Assembly (NCBI GenBank): GCA_008330645.1
Contig: VLTN01000029.1
Span: 124,001 to 188,000 of the forward strand
Source: Cafeteria roenbergensis
Taxonomy: Eukaryota > Sar > Bigyra > Bicosoecida > Cafeteriaceae
DNA length: 64,000 bases
Reading direction: 5' to 3'
The position numbers were made by a program, and so were the translations under genes. The notes below the pieces were generated by a model. The model saw nothing but the letters and a program-made list of their open reading frames with translations. It searched no databases and was not told where the DNA came from. Below are positions 1 through 9,781 of the stretch, one piece after another. The number at the start of each line of letters is the position of its first letter. The stretch's first letter is position 1.

Positions 1-3000
1 GCCCCGGTGACGAGGCGTCTCCGCGAGGCAGTCCGACGCAGTCCTCCTCCGCCGAGAGCGCCAGCCGCACCGGCAGCCAGCGCGCTGCCTCGAGCGACAG
101 CGGCCTCCCGTCGTTGAACCTGGACTCGTCGTCGGCTGTCGGGATGGCGGCCGTGCTCGCCAGAGCGCCCCGCGCTCTGAAGCGGCCACCGCGCCAGCCG
201 GACAAGTCGGCGCTCCGGCGGGCGTCCGTTGCCACCATGGCGGCGATGCGGGCCGGGCAGCGACGCAGACAGCTCATGCTCATTCGCGTGCGCAACTCCC
301 TCTCGACCCAGCGCGAGGCGGACGGGCAGGAGGCGGGCCAGAGCGGCGCCGCGCCCGCTGGAGCGGGCCAGCGCGGACCTCTGCGCGCCGGAGCCGACGC
401 CGCGGCGAGCGACGCGGACGCCTGGATCGCTGCGGCGCCGAGGCAGCGGAGCTCCCGCAACAGCTCGCCGCCGTCGCTTGCTGGGGCGAAGCCGACTTTT
501 GGCGGGTCCGGCGCCTTTGCGGTGGAGGACGAGTCGAGATCGCGCGCTGTGGCCGCGGCCTTGACGACGCTTCCAGAGGCCCCGGCTGGGGACGAGCCCA
601 TCGGCCACACGGACGGCCTGGACTGCGAAGAGGAGGCGGCGGACGCCGCGCTCGAGGCCGCAGCGGCAAGCCTCACGGGCTCTGCCTCGGGCAGCTCCCC
701 CGGATCGGGCACCGGGCCGGCTGGCGCTCGGCCGCTTCCGGACGCGGCTGCTGCCGAGGGGGACTCGCTGCCTGACGGCGACCGCGGCGCCGGCGCCGGC
801 GAAAGCGGGAGCGGGAGCGGGAGCGGGAGCGGGAGCGGGAGCGAGGCCGCGGAGGGAGAGGCGGCCGTGACGGGACACCTCGCTGCGCTGGCAGTGTCTC
901 GCGATGGAGCGGACGGCCTTGCGGCAGACACGACGGGAGCTGCGGGCCTGGCCGCAAGGCTGCGAGAGGCGGCCGGCGTGGCCAGCTCTGGCGCCAGGCC
1001 GGCAGCCCCAGCAAGCTCGCCAGCAGACGCACTCGCGCTCGACCCCCGCGCCGCGGCGGGAGGGTCTGAAGCTGCAGACGGCGCTGCAGAGGACGGCGCC
1101 GGCACGCCGGAAGCGGCCGAGGAGAACCCCCCGCTGACCAGCGAGGCCGAGGCCTGGGCCATCATGTCCCGCGCCGAGCTGGCTGCCGGCAGGCCCGCCG
1201 CTGCCTTGCGCCACGTCGGTGGCATGCCCGCAGCGGGCGTGCCGCTGAACGGCGGGGCGTGCACCGTGGCCGCTGCGGCCGTGGTGGCGTGCGGCGCCGG
1301 GGCAGACGCGCGGCGGGTCCAGGCGGCCCTTGCAAGCATTGCAAGCGCCGGGGGCGCCTCGCCCTGGCGCTCGCTTGACCTGACCACGGACGCGGCGAGC
1401 ATCGCTGTGCTTGCGGCTGCGGCGGCCGAAGCAGGCCGGCCCGACGTCGTGCAGGCTCTCTGCGCAGCTGCAGTGGACGCCTGGGCAGCTTGCGACCGGC
1501 CGGCGCCGCTTGGAGGCGCCCTGGCCGGCCCGCTCGCGGACTCGCTTGCCACGTCGCTGGCGGTCGCTGCAGCCACCGCGGGCCTAGCCGACCGGTCAGC
1601 GTCTGGGCCAGAGAGCGGCAGCGCTGGACACGCTCTGCAAGGCGCAGCTGGCCCGCTGGGGGCCCCGGCGCCGGCCTCGTACGGCGACTGGAACGAGTCT
1701 TGGGCCAGCGACGCTGCAGGCACCTTGCAGGCGGTGCTCGGGGCGGCTGGCTCCGGAGCCTCCGCAGCGAGCGCGGCAGCAGCGGCTGTGTTTGCCGCGG
1801 CCTGCGGTGAGGCGGAGCTCGGGCGAAGCGTCGTTGGGTGGCTGGCCCGGCTCGGCGCACCCACGGCCGGCGTGGGCATGAGAGGCATCGAGGTGCCCCA
1901 CGCGGTGGCGTTCGCCGCGACAGGCACCGCCCAGTTCGGGCTGCTTGCCGGCCTTGGTCCGGCTCCGGTCTCCTCGCCGCGCGCCCCGTCGCTGGATCGC
2001 GATGCGGCGCTGCGCGCCATGCAGCTCTGCCAGGCGGACTGGGAAACGGCGGCGACGGTTGCAATGGCAGGCTCCGTGGGCCGTGGCGTAGGCGCCGTCG
2101 CGGAGGCGGTGGCGAGAGCGGCAGCTGGATGGGCGTCCGCCGACGGGCGCGCAGACGGCCCGCTTGCCGGGATTCCCCCCGAGGCACCAAACGACCGCAC
2201 GCTTCGGCAGCGAGCGGCCGCATTTGGAGACGCATGCGCTGCGGCTCGGGCCGGCGCGCTTGCGCTGATGCACGGCGGTGCTGTGCCACAGCGGGCCATG
2301 CGTGCGGGCCGGGCCGACTCCGTGTCCGGCAGCGCTGCTGCGCCTGTGCCGCGCTCCGAAGCCCCTCAGCCATCGGCGGCACGCTCCCCTGCCTCCGGCC
2401 GGCGGGAGAGCAGCGCGCTGTCGCTCGGGAAGGTCGTGTCGCAGCTTCGACCCGATGCGCAGCCCGCCTTGGCGGCTGAGGCGCCCGAAGCCGCGGCCCC
2501 GCTGCTTCCCCAGTCCGCCGAATGGCTTGCCATTGCGTGCTGCGCCGGCGCAAGCGACGCTGACCGCGCTGCCGAGCTCCTGGCTGGCCCCGGCTGGCGG
2601 GACGCGGCGGCGGACTTTGCCCACGGCGTGGCGGACGCAGCCGGCCAAGCCGTGGCAAGCGCAGAGGGCCCAGGCAGCGCCGCGCGCTTCCGGCTCGTCC
2701 TCGGGCTGTTCGCCGCGGTGGACCGGCCTGCCGCCGCAAGCGCGCTCCTGGGCACTCACGGGGACGCCGACGAGGCCGCGTCGACCGACCCCGGCCCTCT
2801 CGCGCGGCTCGGTGCCGGGGTCGCGAGCGAAGAGGCGGCGGCTGACGTGGAGGAGACGGGAAGGTGCAGCCGGGCGTGGGATGCAGACGCCAGGGCGGCG
2901 CTGGCTACGCTGAGCGGGCTGGCCGATGTCGTGTGGCCCTGGCCCGCCGGCCCGGTCGCTGCGCGCCGGATCACGCCCACCACCGTCCTCGTCGCGCTCC

Positions 3001-6000
3001 GCTGCTGCGTGGGCAGGCTCGCCAGCGCCGCGTCCAGGGGAAGCGAGCCGGCTGCGGTTTCGCACGTTTTGCGAGCTGCGGTCGCGGTGGTTCTCGCTGC
3101 GTGCCGTCGTCGGGTCCTGCTGGGAGACGCTGCCCGCGCGTCGCTTGTGGAGCTCTTGGCAGCCGCCGACGACCCCGGCGCTGACGGAGGAACCGGGGCA
3201 TCTGCGCTCCGCGGGTGGTCTCTGGCGCTGCTGGCGTCGGCGCGCTGCATGGCGGGGGCGCCCTCCGCCGGCTCGCCGCACGCCAGCGATGGGACAGCGC
3301 TCGCAGGGTTCAGCGCGAAGCCGCTCTTCTTGACCGCTCTTGCGCGCGGCGCTGCAGCCGCAGCGCGGCGGCTGGCGAGAGCGCACCCGGACGGCGTGAC
3401 GCGCCGGCATCGCGCGCCAGTCACGTCCCAGTCGCAGGCGCGGCACTGGCTGGGCGTCGTTTGCATGGCCGGCCGCGCTGCCCGCTGCGACGTCACGGAG
3501 TCTCTGGCGCGGGCGCTCTGGGACCTGGCTACGCTGTCGGAGCCGCGCGAGCCCGAGAGCGCGCTCGCTAGGGCGGCGGGGCGACATGTAGCCAGCGCGT
3601 GCCGCGACGGGCTAGGCACCCGCGCTCCCGCTGCGGGTGAGCCTGGGCGCCGAATCGCGTCACTGGGCCACCATCCTGGCCATGCCGGCGAGCCCGCACG
3701 CCTCGCAGCGGATGCGCCGCTGCCTCCGTGGGAGCTGGATGGCAGCTCGCAACGCGCCTGCTCGCTCGTGCTGCTCCGGGCGCGTGCCCTGGCCCTGGCA
3801 GCCAGGGTGGTGGCCCTGCGCGCCCGCGGTCTGGGAGCCGTGGCAGCCATTGCTGAGGCGTCGGCTGGAGCTAGCGCAGTCGCCACATGTGTGCAGGCGG
3901 CCGGTGGCGCGGGCCTGACTGCGCTGCTCGTGTCGGAGGGTGCCGGCATCGCCGCAGCCGCAGCTGGTGCTGGCGCCGCGGCCGGCACGGCTGCCGGGAG
4001 GTCGGCGGGGCAGGCAGCGCTCGACGCAGCCGTCAGAGCCCTGGATGGCATTGCTGCCGGTCGGACGCGCCCGGCGTGGGCGGCCAGCTCGACCAGCGAC
4101 CATGGCGCGGCCCCTGCCTTCCGAGCCGGCGGCGACGCGATGCCGCTCCAATCCCCGCGCGACGACGACGCTGCTGGAACCGCCGCAAGCAGTCGCACGC
4201 CGGCGGAGCCGCGTCGCGCGGCGGAGCCGCGTCGCGCGGCGGCAACGGCAGGCAGCTCGCAACGCGATGCGAGCCTTGGCGCAGCTTCCGCTGGCTCCAG
4301 ACCTGCGCGGGGGGAGCAGCTCCCGGCCGGCCCACCACCTGCCGCTGCAGATGCTGCCGTGCCGCGGAGTCCCTCTCCGAGGCAGGCCGGGCAGCCGTCC
4401 GCGACCATCGGGCCCTCCCAGCGGACTCGGGCTGGTCTGGGCTCGCCGCCAGCGCCCCTGCCCTCAGCAGCGTCGCCAGCCGGCGTGCCGGCCATCCACC
4501 CGCGGCAGCGGCCGGTGGACACCCGCGACGTCACGGCTTCCTTCGTGACGTTCGACAGAGCCGCACTGGCGGGGGTGCCGCCAGTGCCCACAACGAGCCC
4601 CGAGACCGCGAGCGCTGCTGCTTGGGCTGAGCCGCGCGCTGGCGGATCGGGGACGGGCCTTGAGCCCTGGCAAGACGGGCCGTTTGCTCGCCGTCTGCGC
4701 CGGCGGTTCGGCCTCGACTTGGACGGGGCGCTGCAGCCAAGCCATTCGCCCAGTTGCGACGGAACCGCTGGCAGCGGAGGCGGCGGTGCGCTGGCGTCGC
4801 CGGCGGCCGCCTCGTCGGCGGTCGTGCCGCGTCGCCAGGAGACTGCCGGCGAAGCCAGCGCCGGAAACGGCCTGCATCGCGGCCGGCTCGACGCAGCCCT
4901 TGCACCTGAACCAGGCTCCCTTGGCAAGCGGGGGCCAAGGCAGTCCACGCTCGTGCCCGCGGGCTTCGGGCAGCTCACAGGGGCCATGGCCGCGGCGGCG
5001 CTTCTGGCCGGCCCGAGCGACGCTCTCGCCTCTCAGGCGGACCATGACGAGCCGGACACGGACCCCTCGCCCAGCCGCGCGGTCGAGTCGCGCACTGCGC
5101 GGGACGCGCGCCACGCCGCAAACGCGCTTCTCTTCGCTCGCGTCGGCGGGGGGCGCCCGCGCTCGCCCCTGGGCCCGGCCCCGCTGTCCCCGGGTGGCAG
5201 GCCCGACGCGCAGGCGCCGGAGAGCGTGCCCAGCCCCAGCGTGTCGCCCCTGCCGCGGCGGCCGACGCTCGCGGGCGGGCGCTCCCCAAGCAGCTCACCG
5301 GCGCGCCGCTCGCCTTCGCCCCCCGAGGCACCTGTAGAGCGGCTGCGGCTCGCGCCCTTGGTGGACTGGACCAGGCTTCTGCCCGGCGCTGCTGACGGCC
5401 GGCCGGGCAGCGACACGGCCCCGCGTGGCAGCGCCGTCGGGCGCTGCCTGGCTGATTCGGACCCTGCGCTGACGAGGGCGATCGCATCAGCGGGGCGCCT
5501 CGCTGCAGAGTTCACGGCACAGCCCAGCAGGGCGCTCAGCGCAGCCTCTGCACCCGGAGCCGCAGCTCTTGCGGGACGCTCGCGAGTGCTGTGGGTCGCG
5601 GACGAGTGCGCAAGCCGGACGATGGCTCGCAGCGACTGCGCGTCTCCGGCTCACGCAATGCACGCAGTGCTCGACCGGCTGCGCGCCGAGCTGTCGGAGC
5701 TGGAATCCGACCTTGTGGCAGCGACGAGCAATGCAATGGTGCAGCGCGGGCTTGTGGAGCAGCTGCGCGCCGTCGCCAATGACCGCAGTCTCACGCTGCG
5801 GGTGGCGAGCGGGTGGCCCGGGGGCAAGGGCGGTGCGGTGTTCGACCCCAACGCCTCGGGCCTTCCCGGCTCCTGGTTCAGTGCCGGTGGCCATCCGACG
5901 CGCGCAGGCGGCCGAGAAGCTGGCTCGCCCGCTCGCATGGCACGAGGGGGCCGCGGGTCTGAGCGGACCCTTGTGGAGGCCATGGCCGGCACGCTTGCCT

Positions 6001-7286
6001 GGCTGAGGCCAGAGACAGCCAAGCTGCGCACTTCGGTGGCTGCGTCTCACTCCGCACTGCACCTTGTGGCCGCCTTCGACTCGGAAAGCCGGCGTCTGGA
6101 CAAGCTGGAGGCGCAGCTGTCGCGGGCTGCCGTGGAGGCCAACCACGCGGCAGACTCCATCAGGCTTGGGGAGCCGTGGCCGAGTGCTGGCTCGCCGGGC
6201 CCTTGGACCCACACCTCGTCCCGCCGGCGTCTCCTCATTGCTGCACCGCACACGCGTGCCCCGGTCACGGACGCATTGGCAGGGCTGCAGGCCCTGGCTG
6301 CTGAGACGGCCAGAATCTCAGAGGCCGCCCGCACCATTGCCCGTGCCCGGGCCGAGACCGCGGCCCTTGCAACCGGCCGCGTTCACTCGGCCCAGGCAGC
6401 CGCAACGCTTGTAGCGTGGGTGAAGGCTGGTCGTAGCGCGGCCGTGCAGGGTTGGACCCATTCGCTTCGCACGGCCGCGGCGGCTGCAGAAGCCCTTGCG
6501 TCCGAGGCTACGAGCCTGGACCGGCAACTGGCGGACGCGCGCCTGGCGGTTGACACGGCAAGCCGCGGGGTGACTGCAACCGCATCGCGGTCGCGAGCTA
6601 CAGTGGCCGAGGCCGAATCCCGAGCTGCCAGCGCGCGGCTCGTCGTGAAGGCTGCTGCCACAGCGGCTGAGCGCAGGCGGACGGCTCGGGAACGCGGGAG
6701 CCTTCTCAGCCCCGACGAGGAGGCTCAGGCCCGTTCGACCGGAACGAAACAAGCCGAATCGGAAGGCCAAGCCGCAGCCGCGTCGGAGAGGAAACAGGCT
6801 GCACGTCGCGTCGCTGCGGTGCGTGACGAGCTGCTGCGGGACCGCGAAGCTGCAGCAGCCTTGCTTGCGCGACGCTGGAGCAGAAAGCTGGACGATACGA
6901 GGGCGCTCGCAGAGTCCGAGCAGCGAGGCCGTCGTGCAAGGCTCACGGCGCTGCGAAGGCAGCTGGATGCTGCGGAGGCCCTCCAGCGCTCGGCGGCTGC
7001 CGCGCTTGAGGAAGCGCGACGTGGCCGCATCTCGGACTTGCCTGCCGCAGCCCTGCCGGTGCGCCCAGGCGGGGACGCACCGCGAAGGTGGGCACGCGTG
7101 GCAGCTGGCCTGCAGGCCCATTTGCAGGGCGATGGCGCTGGGGCGCCAATGGGGGCTGCGGTGCTTCTCGCTGACGGAGGCCCCATCGACGTGGCGACCC
7201 GCTTTGCCGCGCGGGAGCGTGACTTGCCGGAACTGGATGATGCCATGTCCGGCATGATTGACAGGTGGGAATCGTCGGAGCGCTGA
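1..7286 (+). CDS. Very large Ala-rich protein with C-terminal coiled coil (5' partial)
   Basis: The frame is open from base 3 of the window to the TGA at 7284-7286, at least 2,427 codons, so the gene or exon probably begins to the left. An internal ATG at 237 lies in GCCACCATGG, a textbook Kozak context, and could be the true start; ATG 144 is weaker. Visible parts from residue ~1 at base 114: a disordered Ser/Gly/Ala N-terminus with an (SG)n run near residue 235; Ala-rich helical stretches at ~340-600 and ~820-960, with one segment (W..M....G....AL..V..M...GV) vaguely like a pentatricopeptide repeat; a long Pro/Arg/Ser-rich disordered middle; and a charged coiled coil from ~1880 to 2320, rich in EA, ER and QA heptads. 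No catalytic motif is seen. I do not recognise the family. A scaffold or cytoskeletal role would be a guess. Confidence 0.8.
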   Translation, partial: PGDEASPRGSPTQSSSAESASRTGSQRAASSDSGLPSLNLDSSSAVGMAAVLARAPRALKRPPRQPDKSALRRASVATMAAMRAGQRRRQLMLIRVRNSLSTQREADGQEAGQSGAAPAGAGQRGPLRAGADAAASDADAWIAAAPRQRSSRNSSPPSLAGAKPTFGGSGAFAVEDESRSRAVAAALTTLPEAPAGDEPIGHTDGLDCEEEAADAALEAAAASLTGSASGSSPGSGTGPAGARPLPDAAAAEGDSLPDGDRGAGAGESGSGSGSGSGSGSEAAEGEAAVTGHLAALAVSRDGADGLAADTTGAAGLAARLREAAGVASSGARPAAPASSPADALALDPRAAAGGSEAADGAAEDGAGTPEAAEENPPLTSEAEAWAIMSRAELAAGRPAAALRHVGGMPAAGVPLNGGACTVAAAAVVACGAGADARRVQAALASIASAGGASPWRSLDLTTDAASIAVLAAAAAEAGRPDVVQALCAAAVDAWAACDRPAPLGGALAGPLADSLATSLAVAAATAGLADRSASGPESGSAGHALQGAAGPLGAPAPASYGDWNESWASDAAGTLQAVLGAAGSGASAASAAAAAVFAAACGEAELGRSVVGWLARLGAPTAGVGMRGIEVPHAVAFAATGTAQFGLLAGLGPAPVSSPRAPSLDRDAALRAMQLCQADWETAATVAMAGSVGRGVGAVAEAVARAAAGWASADGRADGPLAGIPPEAPNDRTLRQRAAAFGDACAAARAGALALMHGGAVPQRAMRAGRADSVSGSAAAPVPRSEAPQPSAARSPASGRRESSALSLGKVVSQLRPDAQPALAAEAPEAAAPLLPQSAEWLAIACCAGASDADRAAELLAGPGWRDAAADFAHGVADAAGQAVASAEGPGSAARFRLVLGLFAAVDRPAAASALLGTHGDADEAASTDPGPLARLGAGVASEEAAADVEETGRCSRAWDADARAALATLSGLADVVWPWPAGPVAARRITPTTVLVALRCCVGRLASAASRGSEPAAVSHVLRAAVAVVLAACRRRVLLGDAARASLVELLAAADDPGADGGTGASALRGWSLALLASARCMAGAPSAGSPHASDGTALAGFSAKPLFLTALARGAAAAARRLARAHPDGVTRRHRAPVTSQSQARHWLGVVCMAGRAARCDVTESLARALWDLATLSEPREPESALARAAGRHVASACRDGLGTRAPAAGEPGRRIASLGHHPGHAGEPARLAADAPLPPWELDGSSQRACSLVLLRARALALAARVVALRARGLGAVAAIAEASAGASAVATCVQAAGGAGLTALLVSEGAGIAAAAAGAGAAAGTAAGRSAGQAALDAAVRALDGIAAGRTRPAWAASSTSDHGAAPAFRAGGDAMPLQSPRDDDAAGTAASSRTPAEPRRAAEPRRAAATAGSSQRDASLGAASAGSRPARGEQLPAGPPPAAADAAVPRSPSPRQAGQPSATIGPSQRTRAGLGSPPAPLPSAASPAGVPAIHPRQRPVDTRDVTASFVTFDRAALAGVPPVPTTSPETASAAAWAEPRAGGSGTGLEPWQDGPFARRLRRRFGLDLDGALQPSHSPSCDGTAGSGGGGALASPAAASSAVVPRRQETAGEASAGNGLHRGRLDAALAPEPGSLGKRGPRQSTLVPAGFGQLTGAMAAAALLAGPSDALASQADHDEPDTDPSPSRAVESRTARDARHAANALLFARVGGGRPRSPLGPAPLSPGGRPDAQAPESVPSPSVSPLPRRPTLAGGRSPSSSPARRSPSPPEAPVERLRLAPLVDWTRLLPGAADGRPGSDTAPRGSAVGRCLADSDPALTRAIASAGRLAAEFTAQPSRALSAASAPGAAALAGRSRVLWVADECASRTMARSDCASPAHAMHAVLDRLRAELSELESDLVAATSNAMVQRGLVEQLRAVANDRSLTLRVASGWPGGKGGAVFDPNASGLPGSWFSAGGHPTRAGGREAGSPARMARGGRGSERTLVEAMAGTLAWLRPETAKLRTSVAASHSALHLVAAFDSESRRLDKLEAQLSRAAVEANHAADSIRLGEPWPSAGSPGPWTHTSSRRRLLIAAPHTRAPVTDALAGLQALAAETARISEAARTIARARAETAALATGRVHSAQAAATLVAWVKAGRSAAVQGWTHSLRTAAAAAEALASEATSLDRQLADARLAVDTASRGVTATASRSRATVAEAESRAASARLVVKAAATAAERRRTARERGSLLSPDEEAQARSTGTKQAESEGQAAAASERKQAARRVAAVRDELLRDREAAAALLARRWSRKLDDTRALAESEQRGRRARLTALRRQLDAAEALQRSAAAALEEARRGRISDLPAAALPVRPGGDAPRRWARVAAGLQAHLQGDGAGAPMGAAVLLADGGPIDVATRFAARERDLPELDDAMSGMIDRWESSER
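804..845 (+). repeat. GGGAGC hexanucleotide microsatellite
   Basis: About seven tandem copies of the hexamer GGGAGC lie inside the first coding region and encode alternating Ser-Gly. The length is a multiple of three per unit, so copy changes would keep the frame. Confidence 0.9.
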
Positions 7287-7932
7287 AGGCTGCTCAGGCC
7301 AGTGTCTTGCGTGGATTGTCGCGATGCCTCACAATAGTGCGCTAGGGTAGACCGCCCGCGCACCCCGCGTCACCTGAACCCGCGCTGTGGTGGAACTTTC
7401 GGACGTGGCGCCTGGACTGGCGTCACTCGGCTCACTCACTCGAGCGACGGCAAGAGGGGTATGGCGTTTTTCAAGCATCGGCGTGGCGTCGCCGAGCCGC
7501 AAAAGCGGTCATGGCAAGGTGCACCAGCTTCGGCAGCAGCCAGCGCCGCCAGCATCGTCGCTATTCCCGCTCAGCAGAAAGCTGCAGGCCGGGGCAGGAA
7601 CGTGGAGTGCCGAGACGAACGCCGCGCGGTGTGGGCGCGCGCCTGGGCTCGCAACAGCTTGATGTCAGCCTCGGCGCCCAGCCTCCCCGACACGCTCTCG
7701 AGATCACCTCGCACCGCACCCGTCTGGTAGCGGTGTCATGCATGCGCAGCTTCCTTTGGGGCCTGCAGGCCTGCTGGGCCAGATCGCGAGGCGGCGAGCG
7801 ACGATGCCAGCAGCTTCATGGCAAGCTAGCTCTGTCGGCTCAAAATCTGCCAGCTCAAGATCTGCCCGACAGGGCGGGGGCAGCCGGGCCACACACAGCT
7901 CCGGCGCGACTGCACTCTCGCGCACAGGACCC
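7287..7932. other. Intergenic stretch, no gene seen
   Basis: About 650 bp between the end of the first gene and a small secreted ORF. It probably contains the 3' UTR of the former. Short frames here lack a credible start or composition. I see no RNA gene or repeat. Confidence 0.5.
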
Positions 7933-8226
7933 ATGATCCGACTGGCCGTGTGGCTGGTGGTCGCCCTTGCGGTGCTCGGACCAGGACAAGCGACCCCAAG
8001 CATCCGGGGTTGCCTCGAAGGCAAGCTGTGCTGCGAGGATCGTGGAGTCACTGGCGCTCAGCCAGCCGCACTCGCGCCTGGTGAGCCTCGCCGGCGTTGC
8101 GCCGGAGAAGCGCGCGCCGACGCAACACCACTTCGCACGGGGTGCTTTGGGTACTGCTGTCGGCGAAAGCCCCAGCGGCCGTGCTTGGCCGGAACGCGCC
8201 AGACCGGGCGCGTTGAGTCCACGTGA
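7933..8226 (+). CDS. Possible small secreted Cys-rich protein, or first exon of one
   Basis: ATG at 7933 opens a 97-residue frame beginning MIRLAVWLVVALAVLGPGQA, a good signal peptide with a hydrophobic core and A-x-A-like cleavage context. The rest has eight cysteines, including two CC pairs (LCCED, GYCC), and is basic near the end. A strong GTGAGC donor at 8081 lies inside the frame, so the real product may be spliced from an exon ending at 8080 to something downstream. None of the acceptors I tried before 8552 keeps the phase needed for the following ORF. The family is unknown; toxin-like, receptor or wall roles cannot be told apart. It could also be a chance ORF. Confidence 0.3.
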   Translation: MIRLAVWLVVALAVLGPGQATPSIRGCLEGKLCCEDRGVTGAQPAALAPGEPRRRCAGEARADATPLRTGCFGYCCRRKPQRPCLAGTRQTGRVEST

Positions 8227-8447
8227 CCAGGCGACTCGACCGTCGCTCCACGGGGTCTTGGCACGCGGCCAACTGATGCTCGCAGGCTGCTCTGGACCAG
8301 GTGGCGGCCGCCTGGTGGAACCAACACGCTCGCATGGACAAGGCCAGGGCGTTCTCGCGCCTATGAAGGCAGCGGCAGAGGCGGAGCACAAAAAACGTTC
8401 AAGCTTGTCGGTCGTTGGGGGCGCCCGCTTCAGAGCAGACCAGGGCC

Positions 8448-8533
8448 AGCCCCCACCACCCCCCCCACCCCCACCCCACCCTCAGGCTTGGCCCCAGCAT
8501 CTATATCCCCCCCCTGCTGCTCCTGCGCCTCAG
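8448..8533 (+). other. Pyrimidine-rich tract with candidate splice acceptors
   Basis: A C-rich, purine-poor stretch in the 325-bp gap between two small ORFs ends in CTCAG and CGCCTCAG, a strong-looking 3' splice site at 8533. It suggests that the ORF beginning at 8552 may be a downstream exon. I see nothing else in 8227-8551. Confidence 0.35.
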
Positions 8534-8551
8534 GTCAGATTCGAGACGTCA

Positions 8552-9301
8552 ATGGTGCGCGCTGGCGAGGCTCATACAACTCTTTTCCATCAGGGAGTCA
8601 CTGAAGAACTCTGGACTGCAGAACGGTCGGCAGAAGCGAAGCGGGCAGTTTCCGAATTTCTGGGGGAGCCAACGACCGAAGAGGACAGGGAGCCGGCGCT
8701 CAGGCGGCAGCGTGACCCTGATGATTTGGATGTCTTTAGCAGGCTCATCCGGCAGCCAATAACCATCCCAAACGCCTGGATCCAGGTGGAAAAATATGTA
8801 AATGACAGGCTCACGCACACCATGTATCTGGCACCCTTTGCAGTGAGCTACAAGGATGTTGCGGAGCTTCTGCCTCTCGTCATTGAGAGGGCGGCCCGCG
8901 GCTCAAGAATTGAGGTGCTATCTGGAACCCACGGCATGCGAGGGGGGAGGTGTGCCCTAGACAACCGACCAGGCCTGGTAGAACGAGGATTCGCCAAGGA
9001 AGATAGAAAATCCGTGAATAAAATCCGGCACGCGGCGATCGCAAGAGGCATCCGCTTGCTGGCCCTGTCATCTGCAGACAGAAGGGCATTCGTTGACATG
9101 AGGCTGCGGTTAGCCACCCACACCGTGGCAGCATTCTGCTTCTCGTCGGAGGCAGTTTTCAAGCTCTTTGGCAGTGAGCCAAATGCCATCAGTGCACTGC
9201 TCGGGACAGACAACCTTCCGCTCCCCCACGACTTTCCTCCGGAGTTGAGGGCTCTTTGGAGAATCTTCCTAGTGCAGGGGAAGTCAAGCTTCGAAGTCTA
9301 G
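8552..9301 (+). CDS. Orphan protein of ~249 residues, lower GC than surroundings
   Basis: Frame from ATG 8552 to TAG 9301; the frame is also open upstream to 7967, so the start is uncertain. Composition differs from its neighbours: balanced residues, AAT/AAA/ATT codons and little Ala/Gly low complexity. That supports real coding, perhaps of separate origin. Visible points are an acidic-basic N-terminal helix region, a YLAPFAVSYKDVAELLPL stretch, a conserved-looking SGTHG motif followed by GFAKEDRKSV, then Arg-rich helices and a hydrophobic C-terminal part (HTVAAFCFSSEAVFKLF). I cannot name a family. The SGTHG/ED arrangement recalls small enzyme-like domains of bacterial multidomain proteins, but this is weak. 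It may be an exon of a gene that starts with the signal peptide at 7933. Confidence 0.4.
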   Translation: MVRAGEAHTTLFHQGVTEELWTAERSAEAKRAVSEFLGEPTTEEDREPALRRQRDPDDLDVFSRLIRQPITIPNAWIQVEKYVNDRLTHTMYLAPFAVSYKDVAELLPLVIERAARGSRIEVLSGTHGMRGGRCALDNRPGLVERGFAKEDRKSVNKIRHAAIARGIRLLALSSADRRAFVDMRLRLATHTVAAFCFSSEAVFKLFGSEPNAISALLGTDNLPLPHDFPPELRALWRIFLVQGKSSFEV

Positions 9302-9781
9302 CTCTCTCGAGTACGACCGCGGCGCAAGTTTTCACGTGCCCACCCCAAACAGCTCGTGGCGCTGCGGAGGCTTCCGCGCGCACGATTCCATTTGCCGACG
9401 AGGCGAAATGCGCGGGCTGCCTCGTTTGCGCCTGTGAAAGAGGGTGCGAGAAGGCTCGAGGCTAAGCTTGCGACATTCGCCCGACTGGCAAGGCAGGCGC
9501 GAGTGATGCGCGGGGTGCGCTCGACGGCCTATCGCCCGGCCTGAATCAGCGAAGCCCCCGGGGGCCGAGGTCGTGAGTTTGCGCCCATTCGAGCCACGAG
9601 TGGGGGCCATCTCGTTTGGCGCTCCTCATCCCGTGGCGACATGGCCAGCGCAAGCCACTCGTGCGTTGGAGCAAATGCTCTGCAAACCGGAATCAGACTC
9701 GCACTCTCTCACACACGCAGGCGCGCATCTCTCACTGCAATACCAGCCAATCTAGAGCCACTGGGCGCGACCCGTCGCGCA
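9302..9781. other. Intergenic region between convergent genes
   Basis: About 480 bp between the orphan ORF and the stop of the giant minus-strand gene. It should hold both 3' UTRs. No credible gene, repeat or structured RNA is seen. Confidence 0.5.

Noticed and set aside
1162-2739. Long antisense frames inside the first gene and inside other GC-rich genes
   Set aside because: At this GC content stop codons are rare in all frames. These frames are Arg/Pro/Gln-rich shadows without ordered domains.
114-7286. Pentatricopeptide-repeat protein as a firm call for the first gene
   Set aside because: Only one short segment loosely fits the 35-residue pattern and Ala-rich composition could mimic it. 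Kept as a remark only.
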